Source: Aliidongia sp035943795 | Lineage (GTDB): Bacteria; Pseudomonadota; Alphaproteobacteria; ATCC43930; CGMCC-115725 | Reading direction: 5' to 3' | Assembly (NCBI RefSeq): GCF_035943795.1 | Contig: NZ_DASZBY010000100.1 | Location: 124,001 to 188,000 of the forward strand | DNA length: 64,000 nucleotides | Shown: positions 27,032 to 35,143 of the stretch, piece after piece | Layout of the letters: every line of letters starts with the position of its first letter | Position numbering within the stretch: position 1 is the stretch's first letter | Notes under the pieces: model-generated | The model's input: only the letters and a program-made list of their open reading frames with translations | What the model was told of the DNA's origin: nothing | Database searches by the model: none | Position numbers and translations under genes: made by a program

Positions 27032-29068
27032 ATGATGCAGAAGAAGGATTGTCGGCTGACCTATCAGGGCGACGCCGTTTTGGCGGGGTTGCTCGCCAAG
27101 GCAGGGTCCGTTTACACGGTCGCCGAGGTCCGCAGCCTGATTTCGGGTGTCCTGGGTTCCGCCGAGGAGCGTGATCCGGAAGCCTGGTGCGTGCTGGTCG
27201 CCTCGTCGCTTTCGTCGGCGCTCGTGGCGCAGCTGGTGGCACTCAAGGACCAGGTCGCCCATGACGAGGCCCCGGCGCCGGTCGAGGCCGCGACCCATGG
27301 CAAGCGCTTGGCCGCGGTCCGCGCCGGGCTTGCCAAGCTCGGGGTCGACGGCTTCCTCGTGCCGCGCGCCGACGAGTTCCAGAACGAATACGTGCCGGCC
27401 GGCAACGAGCGCCTGCAGTGGCTGACCGGCTTCAAGGGCTCGGCCGGCGCCGCCGTCGTGCTGGCCGACCGGGCCGCGATCTTCGTCGATGGCCGCTATA
27501 CGGTGCAGGTCCGTGCCGAGGTCGATGCCAACCTGTTCGAATTCCGGCACTTCATTACCGAACCACCGGAGGAATGGGTCGCGACCGCGCTCAAGGCCGG
27601 CCAGCGCTTCGGCTATGATCCCTGGCTGCTGACCCCGGCCCAGGTCGACAAGCTGCGCGCCGGCGTTACGAAAGCCGGTGCCGAGCTGGTGCCGGTCGAG
27701 ACCAATCCGCTCGACGCCGCCTGGGAGCGTCGCCCGGCCGCTCCGCTCGGGCCCGTCCGTCCGCACGACCTGGAATTCTCCGGCAAGTCTTCGACCGACA
27801 AGCGCCGCGAGATCGGCGAGGCGCTGGGCGCCGACAAGCGCGACGCGACGGTGCTGACCATGGCCGACAGCCTCGCCTGGCTGCTGAACATCCGCGGCTC
27901 CGACGTGCCGCATACGCCCTTGGCCCTCGGCCTGGCCATCCTCGACAAGGAAGGCCAGCTCGACCTGTTCATCGACCGGCGCAAACTGGCGCCCGGCCTC
28001 GAATCCCATCTCGGCAACAGCGTCGCCGTGCGCGACATGGCCGAATTCGGCCCGGCGCTCGATGCGATGGGCGGCAAGGTGGTCCAGGTCGATCCGGCGA
28101 CGACCGCCTCCTGGGTGTTCGATCGGCTGGGCCACGCCGGCGCCAAGCTGGTGCGGGCGGCCGATCCCTGCAAGCTGCCCAAGGCAGTGAAGAACGAGGT
28201 CGAACTGGACGGCTCGCGCCGCGCCCACCGGCGCGATGCGGCCGCCATGGTGCGCTTCCTGGCCTGGCTCGCCGCCGAGGCGCCGAAGGGTGGCCTGACC
28301 GAGATCGCCGTCTCCGACCGGCTCGAAGCCTTCCGGGCCGAGGGCGCCCGGTTCCGCGACCTGTCGTTCCCGTCGATCTCGGCGGCCGGCCCGAACGCGG
28401 CCCTGCCGCATTATCGCTCCGGCCCCGAGACGGAGCGGTCGCTCGAGCCGGGCACGCTCTATCTGATCGATTCGGGCGCGCAATATCTCGACGGCACGAC
28501 CGACATCACGCGGACGATCGCGATCGGCTCGCCCACGGCGGAGATGAAGGATCGCTATACCCGCGTGCTGAAGGGCCATATCGCGCTGTCGATGGCACGC
28601 TTCCCCAAGGGCACGACCGGCGGCGCGATCGACGTGCTGGCCCGGTTGCCGCTCTGGCAGGCCGGCGTCAATTTCGACCACGGCACCGGCCATGGCGTCG
28701 GCAGCTACCTCAGCGTCCACGAAGGTCCGCAGCGCATCGCCGCCTTCGCCGATACCCAGCCGCTGATGCCCGGCATGATCCTCTCGAACGAGCCCGGCTA
28801 CTATAAGGAAGGCCATTTCGGCATCCGCATCGAGAACCTGATCGTCGTGACCACACTCGATATCCCGGGTGCGGAGCGCGAGATGTACGGCTTCGAGACC
28901 ATCACCTTCTGCCCGATCGACCGCACGCCGATCGATCTGTCGCTGCTGACGGTGGACGAGATCGCCTGGCTCGACACCTACCACGCCAAAACGCGCGAGA
29001 TCGTCCTGCCGCTTCTCGATGACCCGGCGGCACGCGCCTGGCTGGAGGCCACGACCGCGCCGCTTTGA
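27032..29068 (+). CDS. pepP: Xaa-Pro aminopeptidase (aminopeptidase P, M24B)
   Basis: The protein has 678 residues. Metal ligands of the pita-bread fold are all present: Asp480 and Asp491 (LIDSGAQYLDGTTDITRT), His554 (GTGHGVGSY), Glu587 (NEPGYY) and Glu601 (RIENLI). It removes N-terminal residues before proline and is probably cytoplasmic. Residues about 90-440 are the two creatinase-like N-terminal domains (KRLAAVRAGLAKLGVDGFLVPRADEFQNEY onwards). The first 85 residues, including EVRSLISGVLGSAEERDPEAWCVLV, precede the usual family start and are not recognised; an internal start is possible but none stands out. Confidence 0.92.
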   Translation: MMQKKDCRLTYQGDAVLAGLLAKAGSVYTVAEVRSLISGVLGSAEERDPEAWCVLVASSLSSALVAQLVALKDQVAHDEAPAPVEAATHGKRLAAVRAGLAKLGVDGFLVPRADEFQNEYVPAGNERLQWLTGFKGSAGAAVVLADRAAIFVDGRYTVQVRAEVDANLFEFRHFITEPPEEWVATALKAGQRFGYDPWLLTPAQVDKLRAGVTKAGAELVPVETNPLDAAWERRPAAPLGPVRPHDLEFSGKSSTDKRREIGEALGADKRDATVLTMADSLAWLLNIRGSDVPHTPLALGLAILDKEGQLDLFIDRRKLAPGLESHLGNSVAVRDMAEFGPALDAMGGKVVQVDPATTASWVFDRLGHAGAKLVRAADPCKLPKAVKNEVELDGSRRAHRRDAAAMVRFLAWLAAEAPKGGLTEIAVSDRLEAFRAEGARFRDLSFPSISAAGPNAALPHYRSGPETERSLEPGTLYLIDSGAQYLDGTTDITRTIAIGSPTAEMKDRYTRVLKGHIALSMARFPKGTTGGAIDVLARLPLWQAGVNFDHGTGHGVGSYLSVHEGPQRIAAFADTQPLMPGMILSNEPGYYKEGHFGIRIENLIVVTTLDIPGAEREMYGFETITFCPIDRTPIDLSLLTVDEIAWLDTYHAKTREIVLPLLDDPAARAWLEATTAPL

Positions 29069-29093
29069 TCTGAAAATACAAGTTTAACGCTGA
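29069..29093 (+). repeat. 25-bp leader motif, copy 1
   Basis: This motif lies 97-121 nt upstream of the first propeller gene and matches the copy at 31047-31071 at 21 of 25 positions, including TTTAACGCTG exactly. The surrounding leaders have diverged, apart from a shared GATC..CGCTTAC.AAGG block, so conservation of this AT-rich block points to a promoter or regulator site rather than passive duplication. It begins at the stop codon of pepP. Confidence 0.6.
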
Positions 29094-29189
29094 GCGATCT
29101 TCGCTTACAAAGGATAGGTTGTGCGACGCATCGAGGCAACGAAGCCTGAACGGTCGCTCTTTTCTCGCTGCTTCTTCAGGTAATTTCCG

Positions 29190-30974
29190 ATGTCTCGCAC
29201 GCCCGTTCTGCTCACCGCGGCCTTTCTGGGCATCGGCCTCTTTCTCTCGACCCCTGCCGCACGCGCGGCAAATGCCTATCTGCCAAACGGCGTTTCGCCT
29301 TCCGTATCGGTCGTCGATACAGTCAGCCATCAGCTGCTGGCGACGATTGCCGTCGGCAATGGCCCGTTCGGCGTTGCCATAACGCCGGACGGCGCGATCG
29401 TTCTGGTGACCAACCAGACCGATGGAACGGTCTCGGTCATCGACGGTTTCAGTAATACGGTGTTGGCGACCGTGACGGTCGGGCACCAGCCGAATGCCGT
29501 CGTGGTCAAGCCCGATGGGTCGAGCGCCTATGTGGTGAATGGCGGCGACAGCACCCTGTCCGTCGTCGACCTGACGCGGGACGTGGTGACCACCACGATC
29601 CCCCTGATTTCGCGCGTGGGCAACGTACCGGCCGGCGGGTCGGCCAATGCCGTCATCACCGTCGACGGCTCGCGTGTCTATGTGATGAACACATCCGACG
29701 AGTCGGTCTCCGTGATCGACGCGATGACCAATCGGTTCGTCACGGCCATAGACTTGCAGGTGCCCGGAGAAGCCGGACTTCCGCAAAACGGCATCGCCGT
29801 CACGCCGGACGGCAAGACGGTGATTGCGGCCAACGCCATGGGTTTCAGCATCATCGACACCGCGACCAACAGCATCAGGATCAATGTGCGGGAAGGGTCG
29901 CCCGGCAGCATCACGATTTCGCCCGACAGCACGCTCGCCTACATGACTGCGGCGGGACTTGCGGTCCATCGGACGTCGGATGGCAGCTATCAGACCATAT
30001 TGAGTAGCCAGATTAACAGCCAGACTCTCGTTTTCAACACCTCGCTCGTCGTGTCGCGGGATGGAAGCAAACTATTTTTCATGGACCCGTTCGGCAATGC
30101 CCTGGGCGAAATGGATACCAAGGTAGGGATCGTCGACTCGTTGACCGATGTTTCCGGCACGCGGGTGCCGTTCCTCGGCTCATATATCGGTCCGGACGCT
30201 CCCTCGTCCTTGGCCGCGGCCGTTCTTCCGGGCGGGCGGTCCGTCACCGAGGGCACGACGGCGACTGTCTTCGCGACGATGCTCAACACCGGTTCCACCG
30301 ACCTGGCGAGTTGTTCGGTCGCCCTGCCGCTCGGCGGCGTCAACGGCCTCTCGTTCCACTATCAGACGACCGATCCATTGACGAACACGCTCGTCGGACA
30401 GCTGGACACACCCGTGACGATCGCGGCGCACGGCTCACAGACCTTCGTGCTGTCTTTCGAAACTGCCTCCGCCGTTTCGGGGTTGTCTCAATCGCTGGCC
30501 TTCGGCTGTCACGGCACTGGGTTTGCCCCCATCACCGAAGGGGTGAACACGGTCGGCCTGCTTTATTCCGCGACTGCGGTACCCGACATCATCGCGCTTG
30601 CGGCTACGTCGTCCGGCGACGGCATCGTGACCGTGCCGTTGTCCGCCGGAGCGGAAAGCGCCTTTGCCGTCGCCAGCGACAACAATGGCGCCCCCAGCCT
30701 GATCATCGCTTCCGTCGATACCGGCGACGCCACGCTGCCGGTGACGGCGACGATTTGCCAAAGCGATCCGGTCACAGCGCAGTGCCTCGCGCCGCCGGCG
30801 ACATCGATCTCCGTCGGATTTCCCGCCAACGCGACGCCGACGTTCTCGATTTTTGTCAGGGCGACCGGAGCTGTCCCCTTCGCCCCAGCGACGTCCCGGC
30901 TATTCGTGCGGTTCAACGATTCGGGTGGCACGTCTCACGGCGGGACCAGCGTCGCGGTGCGCACCGTCGATTGA
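29190..30974 (+). CDS. Secreted YVTN/NHL-type beta-propeller protein, copy 1
   Basis: The protein has 594 residues. A Sec signal peptide is cleaved after ARA at 26. Residues 30-340 are a seven-bladed YVTN-type propeller with repeating blades such as GVAITPDGAIVLVTNQTDGTVSVID and AVVVKPDGSSAYVVNGGD. Residues 345-594 form a second all-beta region with Ig-like character (VFATMLNTGSTDLASCSVALPL; FVRFNDSGGTSHGG) and paired cysteines (CSVALPL, FGCHG, TICQSD, AQCLAPP). No membrane anchor, catalytic motif or sorting signal is seen. Function unknown; binding of protein or surface polymer is typical for such propellers. The next gene is a same-length paralogue. A short AGGT sequence precedes the start. 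Confidence 0.85.
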   Translation: MSRTPVLLTAAFLGIGLFLSTPAARAANAYLPNGVSPSVSVVDTVSHQLLATIAVGNGPFGVAITPDGAIVLVTNQTDGTVSVIDGFSNTVLATVTVGHQPNAVVVKPDGSSAYVVNGGDSTLSVVDLTRDVVTTTIPLISRVGNVPAGGSANAVITVDGSRVYVMNTSDESVSVIDAMTNRFVTAIDLQVPGEAGLPQNGIAVTPDGKTVIAANAMGFSIIDTATNSIRINVREGSPGSITISPDSTLAYMTAAGLAVHRTSDGSYQTILSSQINSQTLVFNTSLVVSRDGSKLFFMDPFGNALGEMDTKVGIVDSLTDVSGTRVPFLGSYIGPDAPSSLAAAVLPGGRSVTEGTTATVFATMLNTGSTDLASCSVALPLGGVNGLSFHYQTTDPLTNTLVGQLDTPVTIAAHGSQTFVLSFETASAVSGLSQSLAFGCHGTGFAPITEGVNTVGLLYSATAVPDIIALAATSSGDGIVTVPLSAGAESAFAVASDNNGAPSLIIASVDTGDATLPVTATICQSDPVTAQCLAPPATSISVGFPANATPTFSIFVRATGAVPFAPATSRLFVRFNDSGGTSHGGTSVAVRTVD

Positions 30975-30992
30975 GCCGGTGCCGCCGGGCCG

Positions 30993-31029
30993 GGAAGCAT
31001 GGACAGCAGGCGTCAAGTCTGCTGCTTCC
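30993..31029 (+). terminator. Hairpin between the two propeller genes
   Basis: CAGCAG (31004-31009) pairs with CTGCTG (31019-31024), and the outer GGAAGCA (30993-30999) can alternatively pair with TGCTTCC (31023-31029). It lies 18-55 nt after the stop of copy 1. There is no U-run, so it is a weak terminator candidate separating the two transcription units. Confidence 0.35.
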
Positions 31030-31046
31030 TCGCGGAATCGGCGGTT

Positions 31047-31071
31047 TCTAAAAATGCAACTTTAACGCTGG
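31047..31071 (+). repeat. 25-bp leader motif, copy 2
   Basis: This is the second copy of the motif at 29069-29093, 91-115 nt upstream of the second propeller start, hence at nearly the same distance from its gene. The exact shared core is TTTAACGCTG. It suggests each paralogue keeps its own, similarly controlled promoter. Confidence 0.6.
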
Positions 31072-31161
31072 CTCGTGTTGGCATAAGAATGTGAAGTTGA
31101 GGGCGCCGGTTCGAGAGGACGTCGAAGGGACACCTGATCGCCGCTTACCAAGGTAGTTTCC

Positions 31162-32946
31162 ATGTTGCACAAGCAAATTCTGGTTGCCGTCACGCTTCTC
31201 GGTGGCGGGTTCCTCCTCTTGGCGACAGGCGCACGCGCGCAAAACGCTTATTTGCCCAGTCCTAGCTCACCATCCGTTTCGGTTGTCGATGCGACGAGTC
31301 ATCGGGTCAAGGCAACGATCCAGGTCGGCCATGGCCCGCTCGGTGTTGCGATCACGCCGGACGGGGCCGCGGTCCTCATCACCAACCAGACCGACGGTAC
31401 GGTTTCGATCATCAACGGATCGACCAATACGGTAACGGCCACAGTGCCCGTGGGACGCCAGCCGAACGCAGTGGTCGTCAGGTCTGATGGGACAAAAGCC
31501 TATGTCGTCAATGGCGGCGACAGTTCGGTCTCGGTCGTCGATCTCGCCCATGACGTCGTCTCGGCGACCATTCCACTTATTTCGCGCGTCGGTAACGTGC
31601 CTGCCGGCGGATCGGCCAATGCGGCTCTCAGCGCCGATGGATCGCGCCTCTATGTCATAAACGATTCCGACGAATCGGTTTCCGTCATCGATGCCACGAC
31701 GAACAGCTTCGTTACTGCGATCGATATCCGGATTTCCGGCGAATTCGGTCTGCCTCAAGGCGGCATCGCCGTGACGCCGGATGGAAAGACCGTCTATGCG
31801 TCGAACGGATCGGGCTTCAGCGTCATCGACACCGCGACAAGCGTCGTCAAGACCACTGTTCGGCAGGGATCGCCCAACGCGATCGCGTTCTCACCGGACG
31901 GTGATCTTGCCTACCTCAACATCAATGCCATCCTGATTTTCCGTGTGGCGGATTCGACCTTTCAGAACGTGCTCATTCCCACCCTTCCGAACAACGCCGG
32001 CGGGTTCACCATCGCCTCCATCGCGCTCGCTCCCGACGGGAAGAAGATCTATTTCACCAGCTACCAAAACGGCTTCGTCGGTGAGATGGATGCGAAGAGC
32101 GGCGTTCTCGATGCGTCGATTCCGGTTGCCGCAGGGGCTGTAGCGGTCGGCGCTTTCGTCGGTCCTGCGTCGACCAGCCCGCTGGCCGCGGCGGTTCTGC
32201 CAGATGGCCGGTCCGTCACTGAGGGAACCAATGCGACGGTTTTCGCGACCCTCCTCAACTCCGGCTCCACGGCGCTATCGAATTGCTCGGTCGCGTTGCC
32301 GCTCGGCGGCGTCAACGGCGTTTCATTCCATTATCAGACGACGAACCCGTCGACCAACGCCCTGGTCGGGCAATTGGATACGCCGGTGACGCTGGCACCG
32401 AACGGCTCCCAGACCTTCCTGCTGTCGTTCGAGTCTGCTTCTGCGGTCGTCGGAATCACTCAGTCTGTCGCATTTGGTTGTGATGGCGTGGGATCTGCTC
32501 CGATCTATGCCGGCGTGAATACCGTCGATCTGCTCTACTCGGCCACCCCCGTCAGCGACATCATCGCGCTCGCCGCGACGACCTCGGGCGACGGCGTCGT
32601 GACGGTGCCGCTCTCGGGCGGCGTGCCGGGATCGTTCGCCGTGGCGTCCGACAACAATGGTGCCGCGGGATTGATCATCGCGTCCGTCGACACCGGCGCT
32701 GCCGCGTTGCCGGTAACGGCGACGATCTGCCAGAGCGACCCGGTCACAGCGCAATGCTTAGCGCCGCCGGCCGCCTCGATCTCCGTCGGATTTCCCGCCA
32801 ACGCGACGCCGACCTTCTCGATCTTCGTCACGGCAACCGGCGCCGTCCCGTTCGCCCCGGCGACGTCTCGGCTGTTCGTGCGATTCAACGACTCGGGTGG
32901 CACGTCCCACGGAGTGACGAGCGTCGCGGTGCGCACCAGCAACTGA
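31162..32946 (+). CDS. Secreted YVTN/NHL-type beta-propeller protein, copy 2
   Basis: The protein has 594 residues, the same length and architecture as the preceding gene: signal peptide cleaved after ARA at 26, seven-bladed propeller to about 340, then the Cys-containing beta region. Similarity is high throughout and nearly complete over the last 60 residues (SIFVTATGAVPFAPATSRLF, FNDSGGTSHGVTSVAVRT), where the DNA also contains a run of over 30 identical bases. All four cysteine contexts are conserved between copies. This is a tandem duplication. The start has AAGG about 10 nt upstream. Function is unknown; export to periplasm or cell surface is likely. Confidence 0.85.
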   Translation: MLHKQILVAVTLLGGGFLLLATGARAQNAYLPSPSSPSVSVVDATSHRVKATIQVGHGPLGVAITPDGAAVLITNQTDGTVSIINGSTNTVTATVPVGRQPNAVVVRSDGTKAYVVNGGDSSVSVVDLAHDVVSATIPLISRVGNVPAGGSANAALSADGSRLYVINDSDESVSVIDATTNSFVTAIDIRISGEFGLPQGGIAVTPDGKTVYASNGSGFSVIDTATSVVKTTVRQGSPNAIAFSPDGDLAYLNINAILIFRVADSTFQNVLIPTLPNNAGGFTIASIALAPDGKKIYFTSYQNGFVGEMDAKSGVLDASIPVAAGAVAVGAFVGPASTSPLAAAVLPDGRSVTEGTNATVFATLLNSGSTALSNCSVALPLGGVNGVSFHYQTTNPSTNALVGQLDTPVTLAPNGSQTFLLSFESASAVVGITQSVAFGCDGVGSAPIYAGVNTVDLLYSATPVSDIIALAATTSGDGVVTVPLSGGVPGSFAVASDNNGAAGLIIASVDTGAAALPVTATICQSDPVTAQCLAPPAASISVGFPANATPTFSIFVTATGAVPFAPATSRLFVRFNDSGGTSHGVTSVAVRTSN

Positions 32947-33079
32947 CGCAAGGGCGTCGTCTCGGCGGCCCCTGAGATAACACAGACAGCTCCCTGCTCG
33001 GAGGTGGCCGCGGACGATCGACGCACGTATAGGTATGGCGGGCGCCGATCGCCCTCGGCATCATCTCGGGGATCAATCC

Positions 33080-33925
33080 ATGGCCATCACGCGTCAAGTC
33101 ATCACGTCGCTGCAGCGCGACGGCACCGACATGCTCGGCACCAAGGTGCTGGCGGTGAAGATCGTGGACGAGAGCATCGTCTCCGGCTCGCTGCTGACCG
33201 TCGAGAGCAATCATTTCTGCGTGCTGAAGTCGCGTGGCGCCGTGCTCGACATCTACGAGACCGGGCAATATGCGCTCACCACCCCCGACAAGCCGTTGGT
33301 CGGCTCGATCGTCCAGGGTTTCTTCGGCGGCGCCTCGCCCTGGGTGTTCGAGGTGATCTACATCAACCGCTCCAAGCTGCTGGTGCGCAGCAAGGGTGTT
33401 GCGACCAGCGCCGAGATGGCGGAGATGGCCTACCAGGTCGATTATTACGTCCATGTCGACAGCAAAGCGGCGGCCCTCGACCTGATCACCCATCTGCCGT
33501 TCAACGGCAACACCATCGACATCCAGGAAGTGGCCGACTATGCCGGCCCCGCGATCGAGCAGGCGATCAATCAGGTCGTCCAGGTCACCAAGATGGAAAA
33601 CATCAACGAGCACATCAACGAGATCCGCGAAGGCGTGAAGGTCCACCTCGCGGATTTCCTCAAGGTCTACGGCATCATGCTGAACGACCTGAAAGTGCTG
33701 ATCCTGCCGAAGGACGAGCGGATGCGCGAGCTGATCTCGCTGCAGGCGCTGGGTCTGACGCCGATGGAGGCGGTGCGCTACTACCTGGCCCTGCGCATGG
33801 CCGACATGGGCCTGGTTTCGGCACCCAATGCCGCGGCAGGCCTGCCATTCAACATTGGCGGAGCGGCCGGTGGCATCTATCCGCTCAGCATCGAGACAGG
33901 CGTGCCGGAAGCGGCGCGCAAATGA
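33080..33925 (+). CDS. SPFH/Band 7-domain protein
   Basis: The protein has 281 residues. From residue 15 it carries an SPFH-type domain (GSLLTVESNHFCVLKSRGAVLD, YETGQYALTTPDKPL, VYINRSKL-like IYINRSKLLVRSKG), then a helical segment (ADYAGPAIEQAINQVVQVTKME) and a C-terminal glycine-rich tail. There is no N-terminal membrane helix, unlike stomatin or flotillin; it resembles the soluble YdjI-like branch. SPFH proteins oligomerise on membranes and organise microdomains or protect proteases. The ATG at 33080 is preferred to one at 33035 because the conserved part starts just after it. It overlaps the next gene by 4 nt, so the two products are made together. Confidence 0.8.
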   Translation: MAITRQVITSLQRDGTDMLGTKVLAVKIVDESIVSGSLLTVESNHFCVLKSRGAVLDIYETGQYALTTPDKPLVGSIVQGFFGGASPWVFEVIYINRSKLLVRSKGVATSAEMAEMAYQVDYYVHVDSKAAALDLITHLPFNGNTIDIQEVADYAGPAIEQAINQVVQVTKMENINEHINEIREGVKVHLADFLKVYGIMLNDLKVLILPKDERMRELISLQALGLTPMEAVRYYLALRMADMGLVSAPNAAAGLPFNIGGAAGGIYPLSIETGVPEAARK

Positions 33926-34476
33926 CGGGGCCTTCGGCATTCTACGCCGATACCGACGAGATCGACCAGATCGCGATCAACCTGTTCCACGGCTGGGGCT
34001 ATAATTTCTATCGGCTCGAAAACCAGTTGCGGACCGACGATCTGCTGATCCGCAACAAGGTCTGCTGGCTGCTCGGCAGCGCACGATCCTCGGTCGAGGC
34101 GGCGGAAAGCGCCTATCGGCGAACCTTCCTGCCGCCGCCGTCGCGCGCCCAGCCGCGGCCCGATCCCGATGCTGTTGCCGGCGCGCAGGCGCTGGAGCGG
34201 CTGTCCCAGGCGATCGGTGCCGTCGAGGGGCAGATCCGGGCGCTGCCCGTGCCCGAAAACGACCGGATGATCGAACGCCACCGGCAGGAAGCGGCGACCC
34301 TGGTGATCCTGCTGGCGATCGACCGCCGGCTGGCCGGCCAGGCGGAAATGCTGCGCGCGGCGATCGATGGCAAAGATGGTGAATGGCTGATCGCCCATGG
34401 GACCGCCGCATTCGACGGGCTGGCGGCCTTGACGGAAACCGTGCGGCAGCGCCAGGGCATGCTGTTCATCGACTAG
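33922..34476 (+). CDS. Unrecognised helical protein coupled to the SPFH gene
   Basis: The protein has 184 residues with no family I recognise. It lacks a signal peptide and membrane segments. It opens with DEIDQIAINLFHGWGYNFYR, then LRTDDLLIRNKVCWLLGSAR, a Pro-rich linker (LPPPSRAQPRPDPD, about residues 73-86) and a mostly helical second half with AIDRRLAGQAEML. Codon use is like its neighbours. The start codon overlaps the SPFH stop (ATGA), strong evidence for a functional pair; it may be a cytosolic partner or client of the SPFH oligomer. Confidence 0.8.
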   Translation: MTGPSAFYADTDEIDQIAINLFHGWGYNFYRLENQLRTDDLLIRNKVCWLLGSARSSVEAAESAYRRTFLPPPSRAQPRPDPDAVAGAQALERLSQAIGAVEGQIRALPVPENDRMIERHRQEAATLVILLAIDRRLAGQAEMLRAAIDGKDGEWLIAHGTAAFDGLAALTETVRQRQGMLFID

Positions 34477-34479
34477 CGA

Positions 34480-34629
34480 TCAGCGCTCAAGCCCCAGTCC
34501 CAGGGCGGCCGCCAGCAGGGAAATACAGGCGAACACTACCCATTCGGCCGCCAGCCAGCGGCGCACCACCGCGACCTCGGCGTCGCCGGGCAAGATGGGC
34601 GCGCGCTTGCGCCAGGCGATGATCTTCAT
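34480..34629 (-). CDS. Small single-pass membrane protein (49 aa)
   Basis: The predicted protein has 49 residues: a basic N-terminus (MKIIAWRKRAPILPGD), then RRWLAAEWVVFACISLLAAALGLGLER, one clear membrane helix of about 20 residues. Third codon positions are strongly G/C, as in real genes of this genome. It converges on the SPFH pair, ending 3 nt from the partner's stop. The Shine-Dalgarno is poor, which is the main doubt. No family recognised. Confidence 0.5.
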   Translation of the reverse strand: MKIIAWRKRAPILPGDAEVAVVRRWLAAEWVVFACISLLAAALGLGLER

Positions 34630-34914
34630 GGTCGGCACGACGGACAGCAGGCGTCACACTCGACCAGGCCGGACAGCTGAACTTCCCGACCGGAACGGAG
34701 GCCGGGATCGAATATCGGGCGCCCAGGCTGGCCGCCCTGCTGGTCGGCATGTGACGGCTTTGCCATGGCGGAAACGCATGCCGGATATTTGTGCAGCGCA
34801 AAAATTGCTGTTGAAAGCGCCAGGAGAACTGCTACCTATTGCATGTTGCATCGCAGTATATGGGCAAGTTTATAAGCCCCCGGGGTGGAAACGCCGTGTC
34901 GTCAGGAGCATGAC
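34630..34914. promoter_or_regulatory. Intergenic region upstream of the third DUF1127 gene
   Basis: This 285-nt region becomes AT-rich from about 34795. Candidate promoter elements near 34846 (TTGCAT) and 34869-34876 (TTTATAAG) have roughly 17-19 nt spacing and would give a leader of about 30 nt to the DUF1127 start. A start-less frame at 34653-34754 has coding-like codon use (see findings). Confidence 0.4.
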
Positions 34915-35133
34915 ATGAGCATTTCCTTCAAAGCCGCGCCGACCGTTTCCCTGGCCCCGTCGATCGACCAGACCAGCCGCATCGCCCAGTTCCGTGAAGT
35001 GTTCGCACTGTGGGTTCAGCGTACCCGCGAGCGGGCCGAACTGGCCCAGTGCGACGACCGCGATCTCCAGGACATGGGCGTTTCGCGCGCGGCCGCCCTC
35101 AGCGAAATCCGCAAGCCGTTCTGGCGGGAATAG
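34915..35133 (+). CDS. DUF1127 small protein (72 aa)
   Basis: The protein has 72 residues. The DUF1127 core is RAELAQCDDRDLQDMGVSRAAALSEIRKPFW, here with a C-terminal KPFW ending common in the family (often RKPFWR). The N-terminal half is polar. AGGAG lies 7 nt before the ATG at 34915; the frame is open further upstream without conservation. This is the third DUF1127 gene in under 9 kb. Its own AT-rich promoter region and strong ribosome site suggest high or induced expression. Confidence 0.85.
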   Translation: MSISFKAAPTVSLAPSIDQTSRIAQFREVFALWVQRTRERAELAQCDDRDLQDMGVSRAAALSEIRKPFWRE

Positions 35134-35143
35134 TCGAGGTCCA

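Noticed and set aside
31001..34656. Identical 15-mer GGACAGCAGGCGTCA at 31001-31015 and 34642-34656
   Set aside because: One or two exact 15-mer repeats are expected by chance in 64 kb of biased composition, and there are no flanking matches to suggest a repeat family.
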